Shown here: piece by piece, positions 17,697 to 27,466 of the stretch
Layout: each line of letters starts with the position of its first letter
Numbering within the stretch: the stretch's first letter is position 1
Source: an uncultured Alphaproteobacteria bacterium
GTDB taxonomy: Bacteria > Pseudomonadota > Alphaproteobacteria > UBA3830
Direction: 5' to 3'
DNA length: 64,000 nt
Assembly (NCBI GenBank): GCA_944390765.1
Contig: CALXQM010000020.1
Span: 19,353 to 83,352, forward strand
The notes under the pieces: model-generated
Databases searched by the model: none
The model's input: the letters and a program-made list of their open reading frames with translations, nothing else
Told to the model about the DNA's origin: nothing
Position numbers and translations under genes: made by a program

Positions 17697-19316
17697 TTAA
17701 TTTATATCATCCGTTACCATACGTATTGAACCACAAGGACATTCTTTTGCGCAAATACCACATCCTTTACAATAATCATAATTGAACTCTAACGTCCCAT
17801 CTTCATGTTTTATAATTGCATTATCAGGACAATAAGCATAACAATTATCACAATGAAAGCAATTTCCGCATGAAAAACATCTATTAGATTCTTGAATTAT
17901 TTGTTCATCAGAATATGATACATCTTTTTCCTCAAAATTTAATTCACCTAATCTGCATACCTCTTTACGTTTATCGCTTTTGTAATATTCTGTATTTAAT
18001 TTTTTAAAGTTTGCAATTTCATTTTTTAAATTAGGTTCATATTCTTTTCCATTTAAAAAAGCATCAATACTTTTTGCCGCTTTTTTTCCATAACCTATAG
18101 CATGAGTAACTGTTCTTTTTCCGTGAATAACATCTCCACCTGCAAATACGCCTTTGACCCCTGTTTGCATACTTTTATTTATTTCAATAACTCCTTTATT
18201 AGAAATTAATATACCTTTAGTATTTTTAACAATAGAATCTTCAACTGATTGTCCTATAGCAAAAATAACACTATCAGCGATAACTAACTCTGTTTCTCCA
18301 GTCTTAAATAAATTATTAGTCTCTTCATCATAATTCATTTTTGCTAATAAAATTTTTTCTCCTTTAATAGAACTAATAGTTCGTAAGCAATGAATTTCAA
18401 CACCTTCACTTAAAGCTTCTTGAATTTCACTTTCATGAGCAGGCATATTATTTATAGTACGTCTATAAATTATTTTGACGCTTTTAGCTCCTAATCTTAA
18501 AGCTGTTCTAGCGGCATCAATTGCAGTATTACCTCCTCCGTATACTAATACCTTTTGACCTAAATTAGGAACTTCATCGGGATAATCTTCTAAATTCTTA
18601 AATAAATCTATAGCATCTACAGTCTTTGAATCATCACTGATTTCAATATCTGTTTGCGAAGCTAAACTGGCTCCTACGGCTAAATATACAGCGTCAAACT
18701 TATCTTTAACATCATTAAGACAATCAACTTTTTGATTACATTTTATATTAACACCTAGATCAATAATTCTCTGAATCTCAGCATCTAAAATATGTCTAGG
18801 TAATCTATATTTGGGAACACCGTACCGTGCCATTCCTCCTGGTAGCTTATGAGATTCATATATAGTAACATTATGTCCAAATTTTCTTAAAAAATAAGCT
18901 GCAGATAACCCGCTAGGTCCTGCACCTATTATAAGTACATTTTTCCCGGAAGATTTTTCAGGAGGAGAAAATTTCCAGTTTTTCGATATAGCTATATCGC
19001 CTATAGACCTTTCAATGAGATTAATATTTACAGCCCCATCAAATTGAACCCTATTACATGTAGTTTCACAAGTATGATAACAAACACGTCCCATAGTAGC
19101 AGGGAAGGGGTTATCTTTTATCATTTCTAGCCAAGCTTCAAAGAATCTTCCTTCTTGTGCCAAAGATAACCATTGTTGGATATTTTCGCCTGCTGGACAT
19201 GTAACATTACATGGAGGTAATCTATGAACATACTCAGGACGTATTGTTCTCCACGAACCAGTTTTATTATTTAAGCTTGTTCCAGGATCTAAAACTGTAG
19301 CAAAAGGCTTATTCAT
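17697..19316 (-). CDS. NAD(P)H:ferredoxin oxidoreductase (GltD-like) fused to a two-[4Fe-4S] PFOR delta domain
   Basis: The order is an N-terminal cysteine cluster (CNVTCPAGENIQQW, CYHTCETTCNR), then a pyridine-nucleotide oxidoreductase of the GltD type. That part has an FAD motif IIGAGPSGLSAAYFLRK near 130 and an NAD(P) motif VYGGGNTAIDAARTALRLGA near 260. A C-terminal ferredoxin domain has two clusters (CGNCFHCDNCYAYCP, CKGCGICAKECPCG). It can pass electrons between ferredoxin and NAD(P). The start is ATG 19316 with AGGAG at 19326-19330, overlapping the beta subunit by 8 bases. It is the last gene of the PFOR operon and acts as its delta subunit; the electron direction is inferred. Confidence 0.88.
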   Translation of the reverse strand: MNKPFATVLDPGTSLNNKTGSWRTIRPEYVHRLPPCNVTCPAGENIQQWLSLAQEGRFFEAWLEMIKDNPFPATMGRVCYHTCETTCNRVQFDGAVNINLIERSIGDIAISKNWKFSPPEKSSGKNVLIIGAGPSGLSAAYFLRKFGHNVTIYESHKLPGGMARYGVPKYRLPRHILDAEIQRIIDLGVNIKCNQKVDCLNDVKDKFDAVYLAVGASLASQTDIEISDDSKTVDAIDLFKNLEDYPDEVPNLGQKVLVYGGGNTAIDAARTALRLGAKSVKIIYRRTINNMPAHESEIQEALSEGVEIHCLRTISSIKGEKILLAKMNYDEETNNLFKTGETELVIADSVIFAIGQSVEDSIVKNTKGILISNKGVIEINKSMQTGVKGVFAGGDVIHGKRTVTHAIGYGKKAAKSIDAFLNGKEYEPNLKNEIANFKKLNTEYYKSDKRKEVCRLGELNFEEKDVSYSDEQIIQESNRCFSCGNCFHCDNCYAYCPDNAIIKHEDGTLEFNYDYCKGCGICAKECPCGSIRMVTDDIN

Positions 19317-20271
19317 AGACAACTTCTCCTAATTTATATTTTCTTATATGATTATTTGCTAATTCTTGAATAACTTTCCAAGAATTTACTTGAGCATTTT
19401 TTCCAAACAAATGTGCAAAACGTTTCTGTCCTTTTAAATAAGATTCAACCGAAATGATATTATCAATGGCTGTTGAATTTACTACGACACCATTTTCAGC
19501 TTCAAATAAAGGATATAAACCACATTTTATAGCTAACTTAGCTAGTTGAATTGTATTTTCTGTAGGATATCCCCATCCTAATGGACAAGGAGAATGTATT
19601 TGTATATACTTAGCTCCTTTTATATGAATAGCTTTTTTTACTTTTTTTTCTAAATCATGGATATCACCTATACTAGCACTTGCAACATATGGAATACCAT
19701 GAGCCATAGCAATTTCTGGCACATTTTTACCTGTTCTGATATCATTTCCCATGTATTGTCCATTTGGTAAAGTAGTAGCTGTTCTTGCAAAAGTTAAAGT
19801 AGCGCTTGATCGTTGTACGCCTGTATTCATATAAGCTTCATTATCATAACATATGTACAGCACGTCATCATTGCGTTCAAACATACCGGATAAACATGCC
19901 ATTCCGATATCAGTTGTACCTCCATCTCCACCTTGAGCTATAACTCTAATATCTTTTTTCTGACTTTTAAAAGCTGCAGCAACTCCACTTGCAACCGCAG
20001 CTGCATTTCCAAATAATGAGTGTACCCAAGGAATATTCCAAGAATTTTCTGGATAAGCACAAGAAAAAACTTCTAAACATCCAGTGGCATTTACAACAGC
20101 GATATTTCCTTTTGTCTCAATATAAGCAGCATCTAGAGAACAACGAGCAGCTAAAGCCTCTCCACATCCCTGACAAGCACGATGACCACTAGTTAATGAA
20201 TTTGGTCGATTATTTTCTGATTGGACTGTCGTATTACGTCCAAACCTATTTCCCATAGTTAAACTAGACAT
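19309..20271 (-). CDS. porB: Pyruvate:ferredoxin oxidoreductase beta subunit
   Basis: This is the thiamine-pyrophosphate and iron-sulfur subunit of the 2-oxoacid:acceptor oxidoreductase. Seen are HRACQGCGEAL with C33 and C36, NATGC at 65, the TPP motif GGDGGTTDIG followed by YDNEAYMNTG, and SPCPLGWG near 226 supplying the fourth Cys. The length is 320 residues. It lies between the alpha subunit (2 bases away) and the delta/NADPH subunit. The substrate is probably pyruvate, but a 2-ketoisovalerate enzyme of similar build cannot be excluded by eye. Confidence 0.92.
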   Translation of the reverse strand: MSSLTMGNRFGRNTTVQSENNRPNSLTSGHRACQGCGEALAARCSLDAAYIETKGNIAVVNATGCLEVFSCAYPENSWNIPWVHSLFGNAAAVASGVAAAFKSQKKDIRVIAQGGDGGTTDIGMACLSGMFERNDDVLYICYDNEAYMNTGVQRSSATLTFARTATTLPNGQYMGNDIRTGKNVPEIAMAHGIPYVASASIGDIHDLEKKVKKAIHIKGAKYIQIHSPCPLGWGYPTENTIQLAKLAIKCGLYPLFEAENGVVVNSTAIDNIISVESYLKGQKRFAHLFGKNAQVNSWKVIQELANNHIRKYKLGEVVYE

Positions 20272-20273
20272 AA

Positions 20274-21467
20274 TTATTCCTTTCCTACTTTAGATATACA
20301 AGGAGATTGATACTCTTTCTCTATTGTTGCTCTATTTAATCCAAGAAATTGAAATTTATCTTTAGGATTTTCAAAGCATTCCATTAACATTTGCTTGGTT
20401 ATTATCCGTCCTCCAATTCCTGCAATTATTGATATAACATCGATATTTAATCCTTTTAACACTAACTCAATTTCTTGAGAAAGAATGCCTCCTTTTCCTA
20501 AGGCAAAAGCTTTTTCTACCACGATAACTCTCTTTGCTTGATTTAAAGCTTTTTTAATTTCGTTTTGAGGGAAAGGCCTATAAGAAATAATTGATAAAAC
20601 ACCAAATTTTTCGTTGCCAGAGGCGTTTAAATTATCAACTGCATCCTTTATAGTTCCCAAAACTGAACCCATCGCAACTATAACTGTATCCGCACCATCA
20701 ATATTATATCCCCTTATGAGTCCACCACTGTTTCGATTAAATTTACTTAAAAATTCTTCTCTTACGTTACTTATTACATCTAACGCATCTAGTTGTCTTT
20801 TATGAGCTAAATAACGAACTTCCATAAAATCATTAGGAGATACCATTGCTCCTATAGCATATGAATGTTTTTTATCCATTGATATATGAGGATTATATTT
20901 TGGTAAAAATTCGTCGACTTCATTTTGTTCAGGAATATTAACTTGTTCATAAGCATGCGTTAAAACAAATCCATCTACACAGACCATAACAGGACATTTT
21001 ATAGATTCAGCAATTTTAAACGCTTGAATATGTAAATCTACAGCTTCTTGATTATTTTCTGCAAATAGCATTAGCCATCCAGCATCTCTTACAGACATAG
21101 CATCCGAATGATCATTCCAAATATTAATAGGAGAACCAATGGTTCTATTACCCAACGTCATAACAATTGGTAATTCCAATCCTGAAGCATTATAAACCGC
21201 CTCCATCATATATAATAGTCCTTGACTAGATGTTGCGGTATAACTACGAACACCGGCTGCTTCAGATCCAATAGCAACGCTAATAGCTGCCATTTCTGAT
21301 TCTACATTAAGAAATTCACAATTTTTAAGTGTTCCATTTCTAACTAATTCTCCTATGCCTTCGACAATATGAGTTTGAGGTGTAATAGGATATGCACATA
21401 CCACTTGTGGTCTGCATAACGCTATAGCTTTAGCTAATGCTTGCGAGCCTTCTAATTGTTGTAACAT
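20274..21467 (-). CDS. porA: Pyruvate:ferredoxin oxidoreductase alpha subunit
   Basis: The protein of 397 residues begins LEGSQALAKAIALCRPQVVCAYPITPQTHIVEGIGEL, the classical alpha-subunit N-terminus (YPITPQT). It continues with EFLNVESEMAAISVAIGSEAAGVRSYTATSSQGL and a C-terminal segment VVVEKAFALGKGG. It contributes the substrate-binding and interdomain part of the enzyme, which converts pyruvate and CoA to acetyl-CoA, CO2 and reduced ferredoxin. The start overlaps the gamma subunit end by one base. Confidence 0.93.
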   Translation of the reverse strand: MLQQLEGSQALAKAIALCRPQVVCAYPITPQTHIVEGIGELVRNGTLKNCEFLNVESEMAAISVAIGSEAAGVRSYTATSSQGLLYMMEAVYNASGLELPIVMTLGNRTIGSPINIWNDHSDAMSVRDAGWLMLFAENNQEAVDLHIQAFKIAESIKCPVMVCVDGFVLTHAYEQVNIPEQNEVDEFLPKYNPHISMDKKHSYAIGAMVSPNDFMEVRYLAHKRQLDALDVISNVREEFLSKFNRNSGGLIRGYNIDGADTVIVAMGSVLGTIKDAVDNLNASGNEKFGVLSIISYRPFPQNEIKKALNQAKRVIVVEKAFALGKGGILSQEIELVLKGLNIDVISIIAGIGGRIITKQMLMECFENPKDKFQFLGLNRATIEKEYQSPCISKVGKE

Positions 21468-22009
21468 TACATTCCTCCTAAAGTTTGTTCATATGCAATT
21501 TGTGCAGCTTTAACATTTTTTTCTGCAATAGAACCTGAAAATTTAGTATTAATTGCCTTAATAACAGAATCTATTTTTATAATATTAGTGAGAGCAGAAA
21601 AACTTCCGAGTAAAACAGCATTAGGAATAGGGCGACCGACTAAATCTAATGCTATTTCAGTAGCGCCAATACATTTTATTTTTAAAGATTTAGATAAACT
21701 AACATTAATTTTTGTAGAAGAGTTTATCAATGCATATCCATTCTCTTTTAAACCACTAAATGCGTTAGCTGGTTCTATAACTGTTCTATCTAAAATAATT
21801 ACAGCATCGGGATTCATTATTGGCTCTCTCGATCTTATTTCATTTTCTGAAATTCTACAAAAAGCTTGTACTGGTGCTCCCATTCTTTCAGAGCCAAAAC
21901 TAGGGAAAGCTTGTGCGTGTTTGCCTTCTAAAAAAGCGGATATAGATAACATTTCAGCGGCTGTTACTACACCTTGTCCTCCTCTTCCATGAAGTCTTAC
22001 TTGAAACAT
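21467..22009 (-). CDS. porG: Pyruvate:ferredoxin oxidoreductase gamma subunit
   Basis: The 180 residues open with VRLHGRGGQGVVTAAEMLS and carry FGSERMGAPVQAFCRIS, both gamma-subunit hallmarks. It is the first gene of the four-gene operon gamma-alpha-beta-delta/NAD(P)H. AAGGAGAG precedes the ATG. A 125-base gap separates it from the ATP synthase genes upstream. Such split PFORs are common in anaerobes and archaea and less usual in alphaproteobacteria, so horizontal origin is possible. Confidence 0.93.
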   Translation of the reverse strand: MFQVRLHGRGGQGVVTAAEMLSISAFLEGKHAQAFPSFGSERMGAPVQAFCRISENEIRSREPIMNPDAVIILDRTVIEPANAFSGLKENGYALINSSTKINVSLSKSLKIKCIGATEIALDLVGRPIPNAVLLGSFSALTNIIKIDSVIKAINTKFSGSIAEKNVKAAQIAYEQTLGGM

Positions 22010-22134
22010 TTACTCTCCTTATAATAAAACTAAATTTTAACTTCACAATACACAAAAGTACATCAAAAATAAAGCTCTTTGAAATTAATAGATATATAAA
22101 TTATATTAAAATAAAATTGATTTTTACTAAGATA

Positions 22135-22602
22135 CTATTGTAGTTTTTGAAGATCTTCTTTTGAAAAATCGAAATTTTTTTTCAAAATCTTTTTACTACT
22201 TTCCTTTTCTATTTTTTCAATAATCAATTCTGATAATTTTTTAAATAAAATCTGCTTTTGATGCTCAAATTCAGCTTTTAATTGATTATTAAGTAAAATA
22301 TTATTGTGTAATTCTAAATTTTTTAAATATTTTTCATTTTCAAATTCTAATTGAGCTAAACGTTTTTTAGATTGTTCCCTATATTTTTTTATTTCTTCTT
22401 CTACCATATTTCTTTGTTTTTTTGCTTCATACAAAGCAATTTCGGCTTCTTTCTTTAATTTATTAGCTTCTTCTATTTTATTTTTTATATTTTCGATATA
22501 ATTATCAGTTCCATCTATGAGAAAAGGATATACTTTTTTGAAAAACAAAACCAAAAAAACAAGAAAAGAAACTAAAATCGATAATTCTGGAATATTTTCC
22601 AT
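22135..22602 (-). CDS. atpF: ATP synthase F0 subunit b
   Basis: This is a peripheral-stalk protein of 155 residues. An N-terminal membrane segment (LSILVSFLVFLVLFF) is followed by a long charged coiled coil (EEANKLKKEAEIALYEAKKQR). It is the last gene of the F0 cluster and starts in a one-base overlap with the b' gene. It connects the membrane part to F1. The alpha, beta and other F1 genes are not in this window. Confidence 0.85.
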   Translation of the reverse strand: MENIPELSILVSFLVFLVLFFKKVYPFLIDGTDNYIENIKNKIEEANKLKKEAEIALYEAKKQRNMVEEEIKKYREQSKKRLAQLEFENEKYLKNLELHNNILLNNQLKAEFEHQKQILFKKLSELIIEKIEKESSKKILKKNFDFSKEDLQKLQ

Positions 22603-23039
22603 TATTTATACCCAAATTTATCCATAGCTAAACTGATTAAATCATCCAAGTTGGCTGATAATTCATTTAATGTTTTTTCTGACATTTCTTTTATTTTTTC
22701 TTTTTCATTTTGAAGTCTATCCAAAGAATTCTTATATAACTCTCTTTTCTTTTTTGAATTTTTCTTTTTTAATTCATTACTGAGATCATTTTCAGCTTGA
22801 ATTATACTTTGTTTAGATTGATTAAATTCTTCTAATGAAGAAGATACAATAATATCTGTTTCTTTTTTTAATACTTCAGCTTCTTTCAATAGATTATCGA
22901 TATAATTGCTTCTATTTTCTAGAGTAGACCGTAATTTCGGAGAAACCAATAAACTCATAAAAGTAAAAACACATATGAATCCCAACAAAACCCAAAAAAT
23001 TTGCGAAGGGAATGTGGATACAGCCAACTGAGGTAACAA
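22602..23039 (-). CDS. atpG: ATP synthase F0 subunit b'
   Basis: The second b-type subunit has 145 residues, an N-terminal transmembrane segment (IFWVLLGFICVFTFMSLLV) and a coiled coil. It has LPQLAVSTFPSQIFW at the start, typical of alphaproteobacterial b' (AtpF2/AtpX). Two different b subunits forming a heterodimeric stalk are a mark of Alphaproteobacteria, cyanobacteria and chloroplasts. The gene lies between atpE and the b gene. Confidence 0.85.
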   Translation of the reverse strand: MLPQLAVSTFPSQIFWVLLGFICVFTFMSLLVSPKLRSTLENRSNYIDNLLKEAEVLKKETDIIVSSSLEEFNQSKQSIIQAENDLSNELKKKNSKKKRELYKNSLDRLQNEKEKIKEMSEKTLNELSANLDDLISLAMDKFGYK

Positions 23040-23049
23040 TTTAAACCTC

Positions 23050-23277
23050 TTATTTGAATAAAATTAGTAATGCTACTAATAAAGCAAATAAACCTATAGA
23101 CTCTGTTAAAGCAAATCCTAACATACCTACAGAACGCATTTTATCTTCAGCATCCGGATTTCTTGATACGGCATTCAACCATGCTGAAAATAAATTTCCC
23201 ATACTTAGTCCAACTCCATAAAGAGCTATAGCTGCTATTGCTGCCCCTAAATAACGTGCTGCTTCTACTGATAACAT
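23050..23277 (-). CDS. atpE: ATP synthase F0 subunit c
   Basis: The 75-residue proteolipid forms the rotating ring. Two membrane helices flank the polar loop SRNPDAEDK, with the ion-binding Glu59 in the second helix (FALTESIGLFALLVALLILF). The residue after the Glu is Ser rather than the common Ala. The first helix lacks the Gln needed for Na+ in known sodium-type rings, so proton coupling is the safer call. Confidence 0.95.
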   Translation of the reverse strand: MLSVEAARYLGAAIAAIALYGVGLSMGNLFSAWLNAVSRNPDAEDKMRSVGMLGFALTESIGLFALLVALLILFK

Positions 23278-23300
23278 TTCAACTCCATCTCAATTAAATA

Positions 23301-24095
23301 CTAGTGTAAGTGTACCGCATCATTTAAATATACGCAAGTCAATACAGTAAATATATATGCTTGTATTATCGCTATAACGATTTCAAAACCTGTTAAAATA
23401 ACATTTATACCTATCGGAATTAAACAAAATAATATCTCACCAAATCTATTTAATAATACCCCATCTATTGTTTTACAACTTTTAGCTAAAGCACCAAATA
23501 CTCCTATAAGCATAGCAACAAATCCACCAAAAACTTTCATCATTGTGTGTCCAACCATCATATTTGCAAAAAGACGAATTGATAAACTTATAGGTCTTGA
23601 TAAGTACGAAATCATTTCAACTGGAACTAGTATTGGCGCTAAAAAAGGTGAGGCGCCTTTGGGCATAAACAATGAAAAAAAGTGAAAGCCATGAAGTAAT
23701 AAACCCAAAATAGTAATAAATAAGAATACAATCATCGCCAATAAAAATGTTACTATAATATGGCTAGTAAACGTAAACATATATGGTATCATCCCTATTA
23801 GATTACCAAACAAAATGAAGAAAAATATTGAGAAAACAAAAGGAAAATACCGTAAACCTTCTTTACCTATATTATCATTCAATAATCCAGCGACAAGATT
23901 ATAAGACATTTCTACTAAAGCTTGTAATCTTCCTGGAATTAAATTCTTTTGTTTCAATCCTATTAAGAAAAAGGAAAATACTAACAATACCGCTATTAAC
24001 ACAGATAAAGAAGAATTAGTAAAAGATAAATCCATACCAAAACAATTAAAATGAAATATAGGCAATATTAAAAATTGGTGTAAAGGATCCATCAT
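23301..24095 (-). CDS. atpB: ATP synthase F0 subunit a
   Basis: This is the membrane stator with the proton half-channels. Seen are the PLHQF start, the essential Arg in SLSIRLFANMMVGH, and the last helix FEIVIAIIQAYIFTVLTCVYLNDA. The protein has about 264 residues when started at the ATG at 24095, where AAGAG lies upstream and the N-terminus matches relatives. The upstream ATG at 24116 lacks a binding site. It is first in the a-c-b'-b order. atpI is not seen upstream. Confidence 0.93.
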   Translation of the reverse strand: MMDPLHQFLILPIFHFNCFGMDLSFTNSSLSVLIAVLLVFSFFLIGLKQKNLIPGRLQALVEMSYNLVAGLLNDNIGKEGLRYFPFVFSIFFFILFGNLIGMIPYMFTFTSHIIVTFLLAMIVFLFITILGLLLHGFHFFSLFMPKGASPFLAPILVPVEMISYLSRPISLSIRLFANMMVGHTMMKVFGGFVAMLIGVFGALAKSCKTIDGVLLNRFGEILFCLIPIGINVILTGFEIVIAIIQAYIFTVLTCVYLNDAVHLH

Positions 24096-24148
24096 ACCAT
24101 CACTCTTTAAAATCATTATGATTTATTATATATTTTTTATATAAAATA

Positions 24149-24742
24149 TCAAGAAAATGTTTTAAATACCTTATCTGAAAAATTTGAATTATATTTAGGA
24201 TTTTTTAACTCTATTCTTGTAAATCTTCCATAATCATTATTTTTATCATAAAAAATTATCCAACTTATTAATTCAAATGGCTTTTTTGAAAAAATTAACA
24301 TGATAGCCCCACTATCATCATCTTTAATTTTAGATAATTTTATTGCTACTAAATCATTACGTTCTACAATATCTACTATTTTAATATTATTCTGTAAATC
24401 CAATATTCTATCTAAAAAAAATGATAAAGGAGAAGAATAAATTGAGGTTTCTGTTTTTTCTTTTAGTTCTTTATCATAATGAATTAATCTATTGTTGGAT
24501 ATTATCAAAATATGCGGATTAGGTTCATCATATACTAATTTCATACAACGTTTTTTGCGTTTTAAATAAAAATGTCCAGTAGATATATCGCCTATGCTAT
24601 TCGTTTGTTCAAAATCAGATTCGCAACTATCATGTTCATTAAAATATTTTTCTATTTTTTCTAACCACTTTGTATTTTCATTATTAGCTGTGACACTAAA
24701 CGTTAGAGGAATAATTATTAAGAGTATTAAAAATTGTTTCAT
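24149..24742 (-). CDS. lolA: Outer-membrane lipoprotein carrier LolA-like protein
   Basis: The 197 residues have a signal peptide (FLILLIIIPLTFSVTA). The LolA pattern follows: FEQTNSIGDISTGHFYLKRKKRCMKLVYDEPNP, with the hydrophobic-cavity strands after it and a C-terminal NPKYNSNFSDKVFKTF. LolA shuttles lipoproteins across the periplasm. It overlaps the end of ftsK by 4 bases, the usual alphaproteobacterial arrangement. Confidence 0.85.
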   Translation of the reverse strand: MKQFLILLIIIPLTFSVTANNENTKWLEKIEKYFNEHDSCESDFEQTNSIGDISTGHFYLKRKKRCMKLVYDEPNPHILIISNNRLIHYDKELKEKTETSIYSSPLSFFLDRILDLQNNIKIVDIVERNDLVAIKLSKIKDDDSGAIMLIFSKKPFELISWIIFYDKNNDYGRFTRIELKNPKYNSNFSDKVFKTFS

Positions 24743-26883
24743 TTCGTTAGAATTTCTCTTTTTCCTACATGATTAGCTGCAGAAACAATCCCTGCTTCTT
24801 CCATCATATCAATGATTCTGGCTGCTCTATTATATCCAATTTTTAAATGTCTTTGAAGAAAACTTGTTGATGCTTTTCCTTCTCTCAAGATTAAGTTTAC
24901 AGCCTCTTTATACATTGGGTCATTATTTGGATCCGAATCTTCACCGTCTAATAACGAATCATCTTTTATATCTATCACTTCAGATATGTATTGAGGAGAG
25001 CCTTGCTGACGTAAAGCTTGAACTACTTTTTCTACCTCATAATCACTAACAAATGGACAATGAATACGCATAGTTCTTCCTCCAGAAGCCATATATAGCA
25101 TATCACCTTGTCCTAATAATTGTTCCGCTCCAGACTCTCCTAATATAACACGACTATCTATTTTAGAACTTACTTGGAAACTAATTCTTGATGGAAAATT
25201 TGCTTTAATAACACCAGTAATAACATCTGCAGATGGTCTTTGTGTCGCCATAATAAGATGAATTCCTGCAGCTCTGGCCATTTGTGCTAGCCTTTGAACA
25301 GCAGATTCAATATCTTTACCGGCAACCAGCATTAAATCTGCCATTTCATCTACCACCACTACAATATAAGGAAATATAGACATTTCCATTACTTGTTCTT
25401 CATATACTGGTGCACCTGTATTTGGATCGAATCCTGTTTGAATAGTTTTAGTTATTTTTTCTCCAGAAGCTTTGAAACTAGCCAGTTTAGAATTATATCC
25501 TTCTATATTTCTTACTCCTAATTTTGACATAGCTTTATAACGGGACTCCATTTCTTTTACTGCCCATTTTAAAGCAGCTACAGCTTTTTTGGGATCTGTT
25601 ACAACTGGAGTAAGCAAATGAGGAATATCGTTATATACAGATAATTCTAGCATTTTTGGATCTACCATAATAAATTTACACTCATCAGGTGATAATCTGT
25701 ATAGTAAAGATAATATCATTGCGTTAATACCAACAGATTTACCAGAGCCCGTAGTACCAGCAATAAGTAAATGAGGTGTTTTTGCTAAATCTATTGCTAT
25801 AGGATCTCCAAAAATATCTTTGCCTAATGCTATAGGAAGAGCAGCGTTAATTCTTCCATAAATACTTGATTCAAGAATTTCTCTAAGGTAAACCGTTTGA
25901 CGTTTAACATTTGGCAACTCAATTCCTAACGCGTTTTTTCCAGGAATAACAGCAACACGAGCTGAAATAGCACTCATGTATCTAGCTATATCGTTTGATA
26001 ATCCTATGATTCTAGAAGATTTTATTCCTGCAGCAGGTTTTAGTTCATAAAGAGTTACTACAGGACCTGGACTGACTTTTTGAATTTCACCATCGATACC
26101 AAAATCTTTAAGAACTTTTAATAACTCATTTTTCCTGTCTTGTAAATCATGCTCACTAGGTCTATTTTCAACATTCTTTGTTTCAGATAATAATTGAATT
26201 GATGGAAATACAAATCCTTTTTTTTCTTTTTGAGGCTCTCTAACTGTATTAGTTTTTTGTCGAATTTTTGTTCTATATTGCTCGCTATTATTAATAAGAT
26301 TATCAGAATTTTCATTGTTATTCCTTTTCTTATCGAAATAATCTTTAATAAATAACCAGCATTTCACGACATCTGCAATTCTAAATCTAACTGCAACTAA
26401 AAAACAAAATATACAAAATAAAGCGATTAAAATTTGAAACTCAAAAAACCATTTATTAAAAAAATTATATCTAATTAATAATTCTTTTATATAAATACCA
26501 ATAACGCCACTTCCTTCTTTTTCAAGTAAACTAACTAAAATAGAGCTACTTACAATACATAATATTCCAAAAATAAATCTGATAAATGATAAAACATGAT
26601 ATCTAATTAATTGATATCCAAATGACATTAAAATTACTGAAAATATATAAGAAGAGTTCCCTACACTTTGTATCAATATATCTGCGTAATAACTTCCAGG
26701 ATATGAAAGCAAATTTGAAACAAAACCATCAATAGCAGTATTCAATGAAGGATCTTCTGGACAATATGTAAATAAAGCAGAAAAGGTAACTATAGCTCCA
26801 AAAAATATACATCCTCCAAAAAACTCTATTAATCGTAAATAAAAACCATAAATGAATGTTATTATTGCACGTTTTTTTGACAT
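24739..26883 (-). CDS. ftsK: DNA translocase FtsK/SpoIIIE
   Basis: FtsK pumps DNA at the division septum and assists chromosome dimer resolution. The 714 residues comprise four N-terminal membrane segments (to about 170) and a linker. The motor has Walker A AGTTGSGKSVGINAM near 385 and Walker B VVVDEMADLM near 515. TQRPSADVITG follows, and the C-terminal winged-helix gamma domain recognises KOPS-like sites (FLQRHLKIGYNRAARIIDMMEEAGIV). The short linker matches a small-genome form. Confidence 0.95.
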   Translation of the reverse strand: MSKKRAIITFIYGFYLRLIEFFGGCIFFGAIVTFSALFTYCPEDPSLNTAIDGFVSNLLSYPGSYYADILIQSVGNSSYIFSVILMSFGYQLIRYHVLSFIRFIFGILCIVSSSILVSLLEKEGSGVIGIYIKELLIRYNFFNKWFFEFQILIALFCIFCFLVAVRFRIADVVKCWLFIKDYFDKKRNNNENSDNLINNSEQYRTKIRQKTNTVREPQKEKKGFVFPSIQLLSETKNVENRPSEHDLQDRKNELLKVLKDFGIDGEIQKVSPGPVVTLYELKPAAGIKSSRIIGLSNDIARYMSAISARVAVIPGKNALGIELPNVKRQTVYLREILESSIYGRINAALPIALGKDIFGDPIAIDLAKTPHLLIAGTTGSGKSVGINAMILSLLYRLSPDECKFIMVDPKMLELSVYNDIPHLLTPVVTDPKKAVAALKWAVKEMESRYKAMSKLGVRNIEGYNSKLASFKASGEKITKTIQTGFDPNTGAPVYEEQVMEMSIFPYIVVVVDEMADLMLVAGKDIESAVQRLAQMARAAGIHLIMATQRPSADVITGVIKANFPSRISFQVSSKIDSRVILGESGAEQLLGQGDMLYMASGGRTMRIHCPFVSDYEVEKVVQALRQQGSPQYISEVIDIKDDSLLDGEDSDPNNDPMYKEAVNLILREGKASTSFLQRHLKIGYNRAARIIDMMEEAGIVSAANHVGKREILTK

Positions 26884-26884
26884 T

Positions 26885-27466
26885 TTATATCGTATTTAGT
26901 TTTATATTACAAATAAGATTTTCATAAGGAACTTTTTTTAAATCTGTTTCAAAAATAATTTTCTGATTTGGTAAAAGTTTCTTATACATTAGTTCATGAG
27001 TCCATGATGTTTTAAAAACTTCTGAGGAACTATCATCATTGCGTAAAGAAATTGTTACACTTGGTACCATCTGTACCTCATCTGTTGTATTTGATAATTC
27101 TCCTTTTATTCCCATGTATAATTTTCCATTTTTCTTAATAAAAAAACTCGAAATATTTTTTATAGAAAAAGCAGATTTATCATTATTACTTTTTACTCCT
27201 ATTAAGTTATAAAAGGATGTAGCTGCTGGCCAAAATTTTATAACTGTTTTCTTTGCAAATATGAATGGAAATACAAAAATAAATACAGAAAACCAGAAGG
27301 CTGTAACTTTTAAATTTTCAATAACATTTTCTCTTTTTTCTTGTTTGTAAAGAGAGCCTTGTTGCCATGTCATACCACAGATAGCACAACGCACCATTTT
27401 CCCTTCACCTATGGTATCAGCTTGAACTGAATATTTACTTGAACAGTTCGGACATGTTACTATCAT
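26885..27466 (-). CDS. MJ0042-type zinc-ribbon membrane protein (DUF3426)
   Basis: The N-terminus is a zinc ribbon (CPNCSSKYSVQADTIGEGKMVRCAICGMTWQQ), followed by one membrane segment (FWFSVFIFVFPFIFA) and an extracytoplasmic beta-rich DUF3426-like domain (VPSVTISLRND, KIIFETDLKKVP). Proteins of this type are typical of Alphaproteobacteria; their function is not known. It lies 1 base upstream of ftsK, so it is co-transcribed with ftsK-lolA. Confidence 0.8.
   Translation of the reverse strand: MIVTCPNCSSKYSVQADTIGEGKMVRCAICGMTWQQGSLYKQEKRENVIENLKVTAFWFSVFIFVFPFIFAKKTVIKFWPAATSFYNLIGVKSNNDKSAFSIKNISSFFIKKNGKLYMGIKGELSNTTDEVQMVPSVTISLRNDDSSSEVFKTSWTHELMYKKLLPNQKIIFETDLKKVPYENLICNIKLNTI

Noticed and set aside
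23050..23277. Possible sodium-type ATP synthase c subunit because of Glu-Ser in helix 2
   Set aside because: The Gln in helix 1 required in known sodium rings is absent.
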